Source: Mesotoga prima MesG1.Ag.4.2
GTDB taxonomy: Bacteria; Thermotogota; Thermotogae; Petrotogales; Kosmotogaceae
Length of the DNA: 64,000 bases
Assembly (NCBI RefSeq): GCF_000147715.2
Contig: NC_017934.1
Coordinates: forward strand, 1,984,001 to 2,048,000
Reading direction: 5' to 3'
In this document: positions 26,322 to 33,186 of the stretch, piece by piece
How positions within the stretch are numbered: the first letter of the stretch is position 1
Layout: each line of letters starts with the position of its first letter
Notes under the pieces: generated by a model
Database searches by the model: none
What the model was told of the DNA's origin: nothing
Seen by the model: only the letters and a program-made list of their open reading frames with translations
Translations under genes and position numbers: made by a program

Positions 26322-26848
26322 TGCTTCACGTAACGGTAATAGGATACTCCGGTTCAATAAGCGCGAGCCCCGTGAAGGAGCTTCACGGAATTTGCGAAGA
26401 AGTAGGGAGGACTCTTGCCAGGCACGGACACGTTGTTATGACGGGTGGAAGAGACGGGGTAATGGAACTTGTTTCTAGAGCTGTTTCGAAAGAAGGGGGA
26501 CGTGTTATTGGTGTGCTCCCCGCCGGAGATGAGGGCAACACCCACAATGAAATCAGGATTCGCACTGGGATGGATTTTGCTTTGAGATCGTTGATACTTA
26601 CTAAATCTGCAGATGTGGTGATTTCAATCGGAGGTCAAGCAGGAACTCTGCTTGAGATAATCTCCTCATATTCTTACGGACACCCCGTCATTCTCATGGG
26701 TGGTACCGGTGGCTGGACAGATAGGATAGGGTCGGTGCTCATAGATGGAAAGTATTTAGACGAGAGGAGAACTGCAGAAGTCATGAGAGCAAATAGTATC
26801 GAAGATCTTGAGAGGTTACTTGAGGAGGCAGAGAATGGTAAGGTGTAG
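26318..26848 (+). CDS. LOG/TIGR00725-like Rossmann protein
   Basis: The 176-residue protein has a SLOG-type nucleotide fold: VIGYSGS at the start, MTGGRDGVMELVSRA near 45, and SIGGQAGTLLEI near 105, close to the PGGxGTxxE motif of cytokinin-activating LOG enzymes but with differences. Members bind nucleotides; true substrates are mostly unknown. It overlaps lptB by four bases and gltX by 14 bases, so it sits inside a tightly packed operon. Confidence 0.75.
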   Translation: MMLHVTVIGYSGSISASPVKELHGICEEVGRTLARHGHVVMTGGRDGVMELVSRAVSKEGGRVIGVLPAGDEGNTHNEIRIRTGMDFALRSLILTKSADVVISIGGQAGTLLEIISSYSYGHPVILMGGTGGWTDRIGSVLIDGKYLDERRTAEVMRANSIEDLERLLEEAENGKV

Positions 26849-28256
26849 ATTTGCGCCAAGTCCGACAGGCAATCTTCACGTTGGCGGTGTAAGGACAGCG
26901 CTGTTCAACTGGCTTTTTGCGAAAAATCAAAATGGAAGTTTCGTGCTGAGAATAGAAGATACAGATACCGAGCGTTCCGAGAAGAGATTCGAGGACCAGA
27001 TTCTCTCTTCCATGAAATGGTGCGGTCTTAATTGGTCGGAAGGTCCCGACATCGGTGGGGAGTACGGTCCTTATAGACAGAGCGAGCGAGTAGCTCTCGG
27101 GTTTTATGATAAGTATGCTCAAGAGCTCGTCGAGAGAGGACACGCATATTATGCGGTCTACAAAAAGTCGAATCAGGAAGACGTGCTGAGAATCTCAATG
27201 GAGATGCCTGATATATCAGGTGACGAAGTCTACACAATTAAGTTCAGGATTCCAGAGGGCAAAACGGAATTTTCTGATCTCTCAAAAGGGAAGATGAGTT
27301 TTGAGAACGAGAACTTCTCGGATTTCATAATTATAAAGTCCAATGGCTTCCCCACCTACAATTTTGCTGTGGTAGTCGATGATCATATGATGGATATTAC
27401 TCATGTCTTCAGAGGCGAGGATCACCTTACGAACACTCCAAGGCAAATAATGATCTATAGAGCTCTCGACTGGGAACCGCCTACATTCATGCATATACCA
27501 CTGATTCTTGGGAGTGACAGGGCTCCGCTTTCAAAAAGGCACGGCCACACAAGCGTGGACCATTTCAGAGAAGAAGGTTATCTTAGCGTGGGGCTTATGA
27601 ATTATCTGGCGCTTCTCGGATGGACGGTCGATGAGGAAATTTTCGATTATCACGAAAAGGTCAAGGATTTCATTCCTTCCGATATCTCTAACAAAGGCGT
27701 TGTCTTCGATTATGAGAAGCTCGAATGGATAAACGGAAAGCATTTGAGATTGCTGGATCCCGAGGAGCTCATGATCCAGTTTGGATTGTGGTTGAAGTTC
27801 ACCGGAAGATTTGACTACTACGCGATCATTGAGTCCGACCAGTTCTACTCGAGAGAGGTACTCACGATGTGCAGGGAGAAGATAAACACGCTTGAACAGC
27901 TATTTGATTTCTCTGCTCCCTTTTTCAGTGATGAGCTCGATTATCAAGAGGAGTATGTTTCCAAGTATCTTCAGAACAACTGGAGCAAGGATTTAATCTC
28001 GGCAGCAATAAGGAAATTTGAGGATTCTCTTGACTGGTCTGTTGAAGGAGTAGAAAAAACCGTAAGAGAGCTTGCCGATGAAAAGATAGCTTCGAAGAAG
28101 AATACTTTTCAGACCTTGAGAGGGGGGGTAACGGGAAGGCTTGTGACTCCGGGACTTTTCGAGACGATCTCCGTTCTCGGCAGGGATAGGGTCCTCGAGA
28201 GACTGGAAAACCTTCTCGAGATGATTGAGTATGAGGAAGGGAATCTCTCTGATTGA
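26835..28256 (+). CDS. gltX: Glutamyl-tRNA synthetase
   Basis: A class I synthetase of 473 residues. FAPSPTGNLHVGG at the start carries the HIGH-type motif, and PLSKRHG near 240 is the KMSKS-type loop. The C-terminal anticodon-binding domain is helical and ends EMIEYEEGNLSD. I chose ATG at 26835 because GAGGAGG lies just before it and conserved sequence starts at once; an earlier ATG at 26808 adds nine unconserved residues. Thermotogota often carry two GltX-like enzymes, so the tRNA specificity (Glu, or Gln as well) is not certain. Confidence 0.93.
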   Translation: MVRCRFAPSPTGNLHVGGVRTALFNWLFAKNQNGSFVLRIEDTDTERSEKRFEDQILSSMKWCGLNWSEGPDIGGEYGPYRQSERVALGFYDKYAQELVERGHAYYAVYKKSNQEDVLRISMEMPDISGDEVYTIKFRIPEGKTEFSDLSKGKMSFENENFSDFIIIKSNGFPTYNFAVVVDDHMMDITHVFRGEDHLTNTPRQIMIYRALDWEPPTFMHIPLILGSDRAPLSKRHGHTSVDHFREEGYLSVGLMNYLALLGWTVDEEIFDYHEKVKDFIPSDISNKGVVFDYEKLEWINGKHLRLLDPEELMIQFGLWLKFTGRFDYYAIIESDQFYSREVLTMCREKINTLEQLFDFSAPFFSDELDYQEEYVSKYLQNNWSKDLISAAIRKFEDSLDWSVEGVEKTVRELADEKIASKKNTFQTLRGGVTGRLVTPGLFETISVLGRDRVLERLENLLEMIEYEEGNLSD

Positions 28257-28647
28257 GATGGTTGTGTCGCTTGCGGTTTCTGCGATACTTCTGATATCGG
28301 TTTTCAAAATAGTGAACATGTCGATTGCGATGTCATTCAACATTGTGAGAGAGACAAAGAGTTACATGTCGCTTTCCAGAACCTTCGATGTTATTGAAAG
28401 AGATCTCAACCGATCAATCGGAAACTTTTCGTGGGGGACCTCCTTCATTAGCTTCGACGCTATTGTTGACGGTCGATACAAGAGAATCAGATATTACGTT
28501 TCCGGCGACAGAATTATTAGAAGATCTGGCAACTCTTACAACACGGTGACCGAATTTGTAAAGTCTGCCGGTTTTTATGGAGAAGAAGGAAGCGTAAGAT
28601 TCTTTGTTGATGAAGGAGAAATCCTGATTGGAATTGAAGGTGGATAA
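28231..28647 (+). CDS. Type IV pilin-like / GspJ-like pseudopilin
   Basis: The 138-residue protein has a class III signal: a short basic leader ending in Gly (MRKG), then ISLIEMVVSLAVSAILLISV with Glu at +5, the hallmark of prepilin-peptidase substrates. The remainder is a small globular domain of the GspJ or PilW sort. It would be a minor pseudopilin of a type II secretion or type IV pilus machine. It overlaps the end of gltX and precedes the HEAT gene by one base, with no pilus genes nearby. Start ATG at 28231 is preferred over TTG at 28225. Confidence 0.75.
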   Translation: MRKGISLIEMVVSLAVSAILLISVFKIVNMSIAMSFNIVRETKSYMSLSRTFDVIERDLNRSIGNFSWGTSFISFDAIVDGRYKRIRYYVSGDRIIRRSGNSYNTVTEFVKSAGFYGEEGSVRFFVDEGEILIGIEGG

Positions 28648-28648
28648 A

Positions 28649-29926
28649 ATGAATCCAAAAGATATCAGAAAGATGCTTCAGGCTATTGAGGAGGAGATTT
28701 TCTCAAGAGCCGAAATGAATGTGAAGGATATGCTGGAATCTCCATCGGCATACGTAAGGGCAAGGGCAATAAAATCAGCAGTGGAACGCGATATGAAAAT
28801 CGAGAATATCGAGTCTTTTCTTGATGATCCTTCGCCGGATGTCAGAAAAAACGCGGTTTCTTCGATGGCGAAATTCGGTGAAGATCGAGATTCTATACTG
28901 AAGGCTCTTGATGACCCGTCAGACCTCGTTAGAAGCGCAACGGCGAAGGAACTCGTCGAGTTCGGTTATGAGGACGAGGAGTTGGCGAGGAAAATTGCTG
29001 CAGATCCTTCAAAAAAGGTTAGGAAGACCTTTGTTATCTCCCTTGCGGAAGCCGGAGAGAGCGAACTCTTACAGGAGTTCAACGGAGATCCAAGCACCGA
29101 CGTTCGAAGGATATTGTCTGCCTACAATGGCGAACTGCAGCTAGATGAAGAGGTGCTCTCTTCGCTTTCGGGAAAATTCCAGAAACTTGCTATTCATTCA
29201 AGGCTCGGTAAACTGGATTCGACTTCTTCAGAAAAGCTTTTGGGTCTTATAAAGGATTTTCGCATTTCAAAGACAAAGCAGATTCTAGTTGAATCTCTAG
29301 AACCATTCCCGGAGGAGGTCTCGGTTCCGGCGCTGAGAAAGCTAGTCGAGTCCGAGGATTCAAACGTAGCAATAACAGCACTGAAGACTTACAGAAAAAT
29401 CAAGGGATACGATGTTTCGTTGTTGCAGGCCGCAGAGAGGTTCATGGATTCAGATGATGAAGAGATGAGATTCGTCGGGGCGCAGTACGTCAAAGGTCTA
29501 CTTGAACCATCCGCGGTTGATATTCTTCGAGAAGGACTTAATGATCCCTCAGACAGGGTTAGGGCGATATGTATTGAAGCTTTGGCCAACCTAATGGATA
29601 ATTCTATCTCCGATGTCATTGATGAATCATTGAGATCAACTTCGTCGAGACTGAAGAAGGCTTCACTCAGAGCAGTAAAGAAACTCAAAACATTGGATGT
29701 GGGTGATCACGTTTCAAGAATTCTTTCCAACAGGAAGGAAGAGCTTCAGACGAGGATTCTTGCTTCTTCCGTGACGGGTCTTCTCAAACTGGACGGTTTG
29801 CTCCCTTGTCTCGAAGAGATAGTGGTAGATGCTTCCAGTGAGAGTCGCCTAAGACTATCGTCTGCCAGAGCAATGGCAAGAATAAACCCCTCACGTTTGG
29901 CCGATCTCTTTGGCTTTACAGTATAA
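28649..29926 (+). CDS. HEAT-repeat protein
   Basis: The 425-residue protein is made of about a dozen helical repeats of roughly 30 residues, seen in lines such as SFLDDPSPDVRKNAVSSMAK, ALDDPSDLVRSATAKELVEF and GLNDPSDRVRAICIEALANL. These D-P-S-x-x-V-R turns are typical of HEAT/PBS-lyase repeats, which serve as binding scaffolds. The ATG at 28649 has GAAGGTGGA upstream. It is co-transcribed with gltX and the pseudopilin gene and overlaps the convergent ecfT gene by 11 bases. No signal peptide is present. Confidence 0.82.
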   Translation: MNPKDIRKMLQAIEEEIFSRAEMNVKDMLESPSAYVRARAIKSAVERDMKIENIESFLDDPSPDVRKNAVSSMAKFGEDRDSILKALDDPSDLVRSATAKELVEFGYEDEELARKIAADPSKKVRKTFVISLAEAGESELLQEFNGDPSTDVRRILSAYNGELQLDEEVLSSLSGKFQKLAIHSRLGKLDSTSSEKLLGLIKDFRISKTKQILVESLEPFPEEVSVPALRKLVESEDSNVAITALKTYRKIKGYDVSLLQAAERFMDSDDEEMRFVGAQYVKGLLEPSAVDILREGLNDPSDRVRAICIEALANLMDNSISDVIDESLRSTSSRLKKASLRAVKKLKTLDVGDHVSRILSNRKEELQTRILASSVTGLLKLDGLLPCLEEIVVDASSESRLRLSSARAMARINPSRLADLFGFTV

Positions 29927-30701
29927 CAACCGCTGTAATAGAAACCGCCGTCGAAATCAAGATAATCGAGTCATTAATCGACCAGCTCATTTTGTCGAGG
30001 CTTCGCAATGTATGGCCGGGCTCGTATCCCATTATTTCCAGAGCGGACGCGGTGTCCTGGGCCTTCTTTAGCGAGGTCGTAATCACGGGTATCACCACTG
30101 AGAGAGAGTTTCTTACTCTCTTGAAAAAACTTCCGCCATTGAATTCCACACCTCTAGCCTTCTGGGCCATAATTATTCGATTCGTCTGAAGCGAGAGAAG
30201 AGGAATGAAAGTGAGGGTTAGTGAAAGTGCCATTCCGAGTTCAGAAACCCTCTTAGTTTTCATCGGTAGCTTTCCGACGATTGCTTCAATGGAGGAGGAG
30301 ATCTCCATGGGGGTTGTTGTATATGATAATGTAATGCTGAAGAAGACTGCAAAAACCATCCTAACAGTCAATAAGGTGGCGTTCAAAAGGCCCTCTTCTG
30401 TTATCCTCAGTATCTTCATATCCAGCAGGACTTTTCCGTGCGTAAAGAAGAGCTGGAAGATGACAATTAAGAGTAGAAGAAACTTGATTGTCCAGAGGGT
30501 TTTGATGTACTCCCCCAGCGGAACCTTTGAAAGCAAGAGAAGCGAAATCCAAAAGGAAAAAAGGATCAGAGAATCAACAATGCCGCTCAAGAACAAAGAT
30601 CCCACCGCAAGCGCCACAAAAGAAATCGTCTTGACAACGGGAGACAGTTTATGAATGATTGAGTCGGCAGGGAAGAAGCGACCTAAGGGAATCTCTACCA
30701 A
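29916..30701 (-). CDS. ecfT: Energy-coupling factor transporter transmembrane protein EcfT
   Basis: The 261-residue membrane protein has about five to six spans and the EcfT coupling motif AQKARGVEF in a cytoplasmic helix near residue 190, with a second similar motif near the C-terminus (SALEIMGY). EcfT links the ATPases EcfA/A' to substrate-specific S subunits for vitamin uptake. Neither EcfA nor an S subunit is nearby, so this is the shared group II type. TTG at 30701 overlaps the queD stop and follows GGGAGAGAG; the longer frame to 30746 would lie inside queD. Confidence 0.82.
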   Translation of the reverse strand: MVEIPLGRFFPADSIIHKLSPVVKTISFVALAVGSLFLSGIVDSLILFSFWISLLLLSKVPLGEYIKTLWTIKFLLLLIVIFQLFFTHGKVLLDMKILRITEEGLLNATLLTVRMVFAVFFSITLSYTTTPMEISSSIEAIVGKLPMKTKRVSELGMALSLTLTFIPLLSLQTNRIIMAQKARGVEFNGGSFFKRVRNSLSVVIPVITTSLKKAQDTASALEIMGYEPGHTLRSLDKMSWSINDSIILISTAVSITAVVIL

Positions 30702-31063
30702 CCATCTCTCTCCCTGTAACGAACAAAGCTGGTGGGAGTTTCCCATAAGGCTACTTCATAGAGCTCGAACGAATTCCCGCGAATCTTGCCTGCGAGTTTA
30801 TTGAAAATCCACTCTGCTATGTTCTCTGCAGTTGGTTGCGATAGCACATCATTTATATAAGAGTGATCCAGCACACTCAGGACTTCGTCTCTGACAATTT
30901 CTTTCATTTTCAGAAAGTCGATTACCATGTCTTCCTCTTGCTTCTCCCCGGCAACGGTAACTTGAAGTTTATAAGTGTGACCGTGCAGCTTCTCGCACTT
31001 ACCGTGATACATGGTGAGGTTATGTGCTGCGTCAAAAGTGAACTCCTTCGTTATGAAGAACAT
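30695..31063 (-). CDS. queD: 6-carboxy-5,6,7,8-tetrahydropterin synthase QueD
   Basis: The 122-residue enzyme makes 6-carboxytetrahydropterin from dihydroneopterin triphosphate on the way to 7-deazaguanine modifications such as queuosine. The zinc ligands are visible: His in FDAAHNL, and the pair in KLHGHTY. The catalytic Cys in GKCEKLHGH and the Asp-His pair in VLDHSYIN are present. I chose ATG at 31063 behind GGAGGGTGA; the frame runs another 32 codons upstream without conserved sequence. It is coupled to ecfT. Confidence 0.9.
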   Translation of the reverse strand: MFFITKEFTFDAAHNLTMYHGKCEKLHGHTYKLQVTVAGEKQEEDMVIDFLKMKEIVRDEVLSVLDHSYINDVLSQPTAENIAEWIFNKLAGKIRGNSFELYEVALWETPTSFVRYRERDGW

Positions 31064-31387
31064 TTCTCTGTTCACCCTCCTTCCTCGCAAAACATCTACC
31101 CTTGAGAACCAAATATCGTTTTCTGTGTGACGATACTTCGAATTTCCTGTCGAAATCATTCAGTGATCACAAGTATAACTCATCCCAAATGGGTATTCCA
31201 GCTACTCCAGTCCGGCCCGTAAGATGCTCCACGATCTAGTATAGTATCCCTGCTTTCTTATCGGACCCTGAAGGAGGAAACCTGCTCTTCTAACCAGAAA
31301 AAATGTGGAGACCATCTCAGCCTGGAATTAGAGACAAAACGCAGAACAAGAATAAAGTTAGACTGCAATAGAATTCTAGGACTAGGT
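31064..31387. other. Intergenic region upstream of queD
   Basis: No gene is seen in these 324 bases. A possible minus-strand promoter for queD has TATACT near 31170. CCCAAATGGG near 31184 is a small palindrome beside it. I do not see the features of a preQ1 riboswitch. Confidence 0.4.
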
Positions 31388-31416
31388 TTGACATATATCT
31401 AACCATATGTTATGAT
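31388..31416 (+). promoter_or_regulatory. Consensus promoter of the plus-strand micro-gene
   Basis: TTGACA (31388-31393), a 17-base spacer and TATGAT (31411-31416). The spacer carries ATCTAAC, and ACATAT/ATATGT at 31391-31410 forms a dyad overlapping the -35 end and spacer, a plausible repressor site. The same hexamers, spacing and ATCTAAC recur at the minus-strand micro-gene. Confidence 0.82.
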
Positions 31417-31457
31417 CTCAGTGTAAGATATATATCGAACCGGTGGAGGAATTGATA

Positions 31458-31559
31458 ATGTCAAATTGCACTACAAAATCGATGAGAGAAGTTACGGAAC
31501 AGATAGAAAAGGCACGAGTAGAAATCTTGAAGTCCAGACCCTTCCTTACTTTTCAGTAG
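31458..31559 (+). CDS. Micro-protein of 33 residues, paralogue A
   Basis: An ATG at 31458 follows GGTGGAGGAATTGATA and opens a 33-codon frame ending TAG. The peptide is hydrophilic and helical in its first two thirds (REVTEQIEKAR) and ends in a short Pro/aromatic tail (SRPFLTFQ). It has one Cys at position 4, no membrane span and no signal peptide. A consensus promoter precedes and a strong terminator follows, so the whole unit is about 220 bases. The minus-strand unit at 31623-31891 encodes a similar peptide: both share an I-E/D-KAR motif at the same distance from an aromatic C-terminus. I do not recognise a family. It could be a signalling peptide, a peptide-product precursor, a toxin or a regulator. 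Confidence 0.65.
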   Translation: MSNCTTKSMREVTEQIEKARVEILKSRPFLTFQ

Positions 31560-31579
31560 GACTAGAGAAACCCCAAGAA

Positions 31580-31609
31580 AAAGAGAGAGCCTGAAGGTTC
31601 TCTCTTTTT
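31580..31609 (+). terminator. Terminator of micro-gene A
   Basis: AAAGAGAGAGCC (31580-31591) pairs with GGTTCTCTCTTT over 12 positions (one G-U) around TGAA, followed by a run of T. It lies 20 bases after the stop codon. Confidence 0.85.
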
Positions 31610-31622
31610 GAATGAAAGAAAC

Positions 31623-31648
31623 AAAAAAGGGTCTCTACCGAGAGACCC
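31623..31648 (-). terminator. Terminator of micro-gene B
   Basis: Read on the minus strand GGGTCTCT-CGGT-AGAGACCC is a perfect 8-base stem followed by six T. It lies 70 bases after the stop of the minus-strand micro-gene and 14 bases from the facing terminator, so the two units are insulated from each other. Confidence 0.88.
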
Positions 31649-31718
31649 GAAGTCATCTTTCTTTCCGTGGGGGAAAAGGGGGGTTGCTTGTATGTCGCGA
31701 TTCTACTGGTTTATTTCT

Positions 31719-31817
31719 TCAGAGTGCAAAAAAGTTTCCGTATCTTATAGAAGCCGATCTGGCTTTATCGATTTCCTTCTGGACATCTTTTCCGATTTTC
31801 AAAGATCCCTTCTTCAT
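31719..31817 (-). CDS. Micro-protein of 32 residues, paralogue B
   Basis: An ATG at 31817 follows AAAGGAGGAGTCGAT and opens a 32-codon frame ending TGA at 31719-31721. The peptide begins with a basic stretch (KKGSLKIGKD), continues as VQKEIDKAR and ends in an aromatic tail (RYGNFFAL). It resembles the 33-residue peptide on the other strand in the EI-D/E-KAR core and the Phe-containing end. It has its own consensus promoter and terminator. No family is recognised and no modification or export gene is adjacent. Confidence 0.65.
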   Translation of the reverse strand: MKKGSLKIGKDVQKEIDKARSASIRYGNFFAL

Positions 31818-31862
31818 ATCGACTCCTCCTTTTCGTCTGTTCGATTCATCTCTTACATTTTC

Positions 31863-31891
31863 ATCATATCACTACGTTAGATAGTTGTCAA
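31863..31891 (-). promoter_or_regulatory. Consensus promoter of the minus-strand micro-gene
   Basis: On the minus strand TTGACA (31886-31891), a 17-base spacer and TATGAT (31863-31868). ATCTAAC again sits in the spacer three bases after the -35. Downstream, TGTAAGA (31851-31857) and ATCGAAC (31839-31845) match leader motifs of the plus-strand unit at 31422-31428 and 31434-31440. Confidence 0.82.
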
Positions 31892-32118
31892 ACTATTATT
31901 GTTAACGCACAATAAACTTCTAACAATATATCGATTAAGCAGATTTACGATCTTGCACTTTCAAATGGATTTGATTCGACACCGAAGAATACTTGTACAT
32001 GTTCCGCATTTTAAGTACGTTATAGAGTTGCGTTGTTGATGAATTTCCCTGGTTCAAGGTTTCTCGAACCTTATCCATGCTATAATTCAATACAAGTCGA
32101 ACTTGAGAGGTGTATTCC

Positions 32119-33186
32119 TTGAATATAATCCCGGGATACGTTGAACTCGTAGAGATTTTGATGGCATGTGGTCTTGCTGACAGGAAGAGTTATTTCGACG
32201 CAGTTTCACATGATCTTGGATTCGATTTCGAACCGGGTCAAGAGCTAGGGGCATTTCTTCTTAAGATCAGAGAGAATGAGAACTGGTCGATAAAAGTTGT
32301 CGCTGACGTATTTTCGGAAATAAAGGACAGCGTCATCTTCTTTTGCGACTTTCCCGAAAGGCCGGGGGGGGAGATTCTCCTCGAGGACTCAATCGAAAGC
32401 CTTGCGAATAACTTCGAAGAGAAATCTAGATGTGTAGTAAACAGCATTCTTTCGAACAATCTTAATTTCTCTCAAGAGGAAGTAGATAAGATACTTGAAG
32501 GGGATCTAAGCATTGTGCCCGAAGCTGTAAACAAGGCCGAAGATCTCTCTGAAAACACGACATGGTTCATTACTCAGCTGATAAACTTTCCCAGGCAGTC
32601 GAAAGAGATCCTGCTCTTTGCTCTTAACGAAATGAAGAAGTACTACGAAGAATCCGGTCTGAGAAAAAAGAATCGCGATCAGATAGCCGAAAAACTAAAG
32701 CTCTTCGAAAATGATCAGTATAATCAAATTGCCGAGGGATTTCTTGATTTTTATGGCATTAAGGCAAGAGAAGACTTGCCGCTTCATCTCTTGTTTCAGA
32801 ATACACTGAAGTATTCAGGGCTTAAGTTTGCAAGCTCCTGCAATACCCAGCTGATAGTATTCAGCGAGCACTTCAAGCAGATTGAAGAGATTATGAATCC
32901 ATCGGTTACGGACAATACTCTCAGACTGTTTCTCAGAAATCTAGCCGATCAAACCAAGATGCAGATTTTGAAGTCGATATCCGAGGAACCAAAATACGTG
33001 GATGAGCTTGCAAAGCTCGTAGGGCTATCCAAAGCGACAGTATCCTACCACCTTTCGACTCTGTCCGAACTTGCCCTGGTTAAGAGCCGAAAAGATCACA
33101 GAAGAGTGTACTTCTCTTTGAATAAAGAGCGTCTCGAAAAAATTCTGAAAGGACTTGAGACGCTATACGATGAAGGTGAGAACTAA
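32119..33186 (+). CDS. Large regulator with C-terminal ArsR-type winged helix, copy 1
   Basis: The 355-residue protein has an N-terminal 265-residue domain that I do not recognise and a C-terminal winged helix (LRNLADQTKMQILKSI, YVDELAKLVGLSKATVSYHL, then the wing SRKDHRRVYFSL), as in ArsR-family repressors. The Cys metal site of classical ArsR is absent, so the N-terminal part is probably the sensor. TTG at 32119 is chosen because GAGAGGTG lies six bases upstream and because MNIIPGY then aligns with MEIITGY of the next gene. A TATAAT stands at 32081-32086 with a GGTTC/GAACC dyad just upstream (32051-32070). It neighbours the micro-gene pair. Confidence 0.72.
   Translation: MNIIPGYVELVEILMACGLADRKSYFDAVSHDLGFDFEPGQELGAFLLKIRENENWSIKVVADVFSEIKDSVIFFCDFPERPGGEILLEDSIESLANNFEEKSRCVVNSILSNNLNFSQEEVDKILEGDLSIVPEAVNKAEDLSENTTWFITQLINFPRQSKEILLFALNEMKKYYEESGLRKKNRDQIAEKLKLFENDQYNQIAEGFLDFYGIKAREDLPLHLLFQNTLKYSGLKFASSCNTQLIVFSEHFKQIEEIMNPSVTDNTLRLFLRNLADQTKMQILKSISEEPKYVDELAKLVGLSKATVSYHLSTLSELALVKSRKDHRRVYFSLNKERLEKILKGLETLYDEGEN

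Noticed and set aside
31064-31159. N-terminal extension of queD
   Set aside because: The extra 32 codons are unconserved and the true ATG at 31063 has a strong ribosome binding site.
31608-31884. Two plus-strand frames of about 90 codons between the micro-genes
   Set aside because: They have no ribosome binding site, run through the minus-strand terminator and the antisense of micro-gene B, and have low-complexity composition rich in Phe and Ser.
32051-32070. GGTTC/GAACC dyad looking like a tRNA T-arm
   Set aside because: No acceptor, D or anticodon arm fits around it; it lies at the expected promoter of the first large regulator and is better seen as a possible operator.
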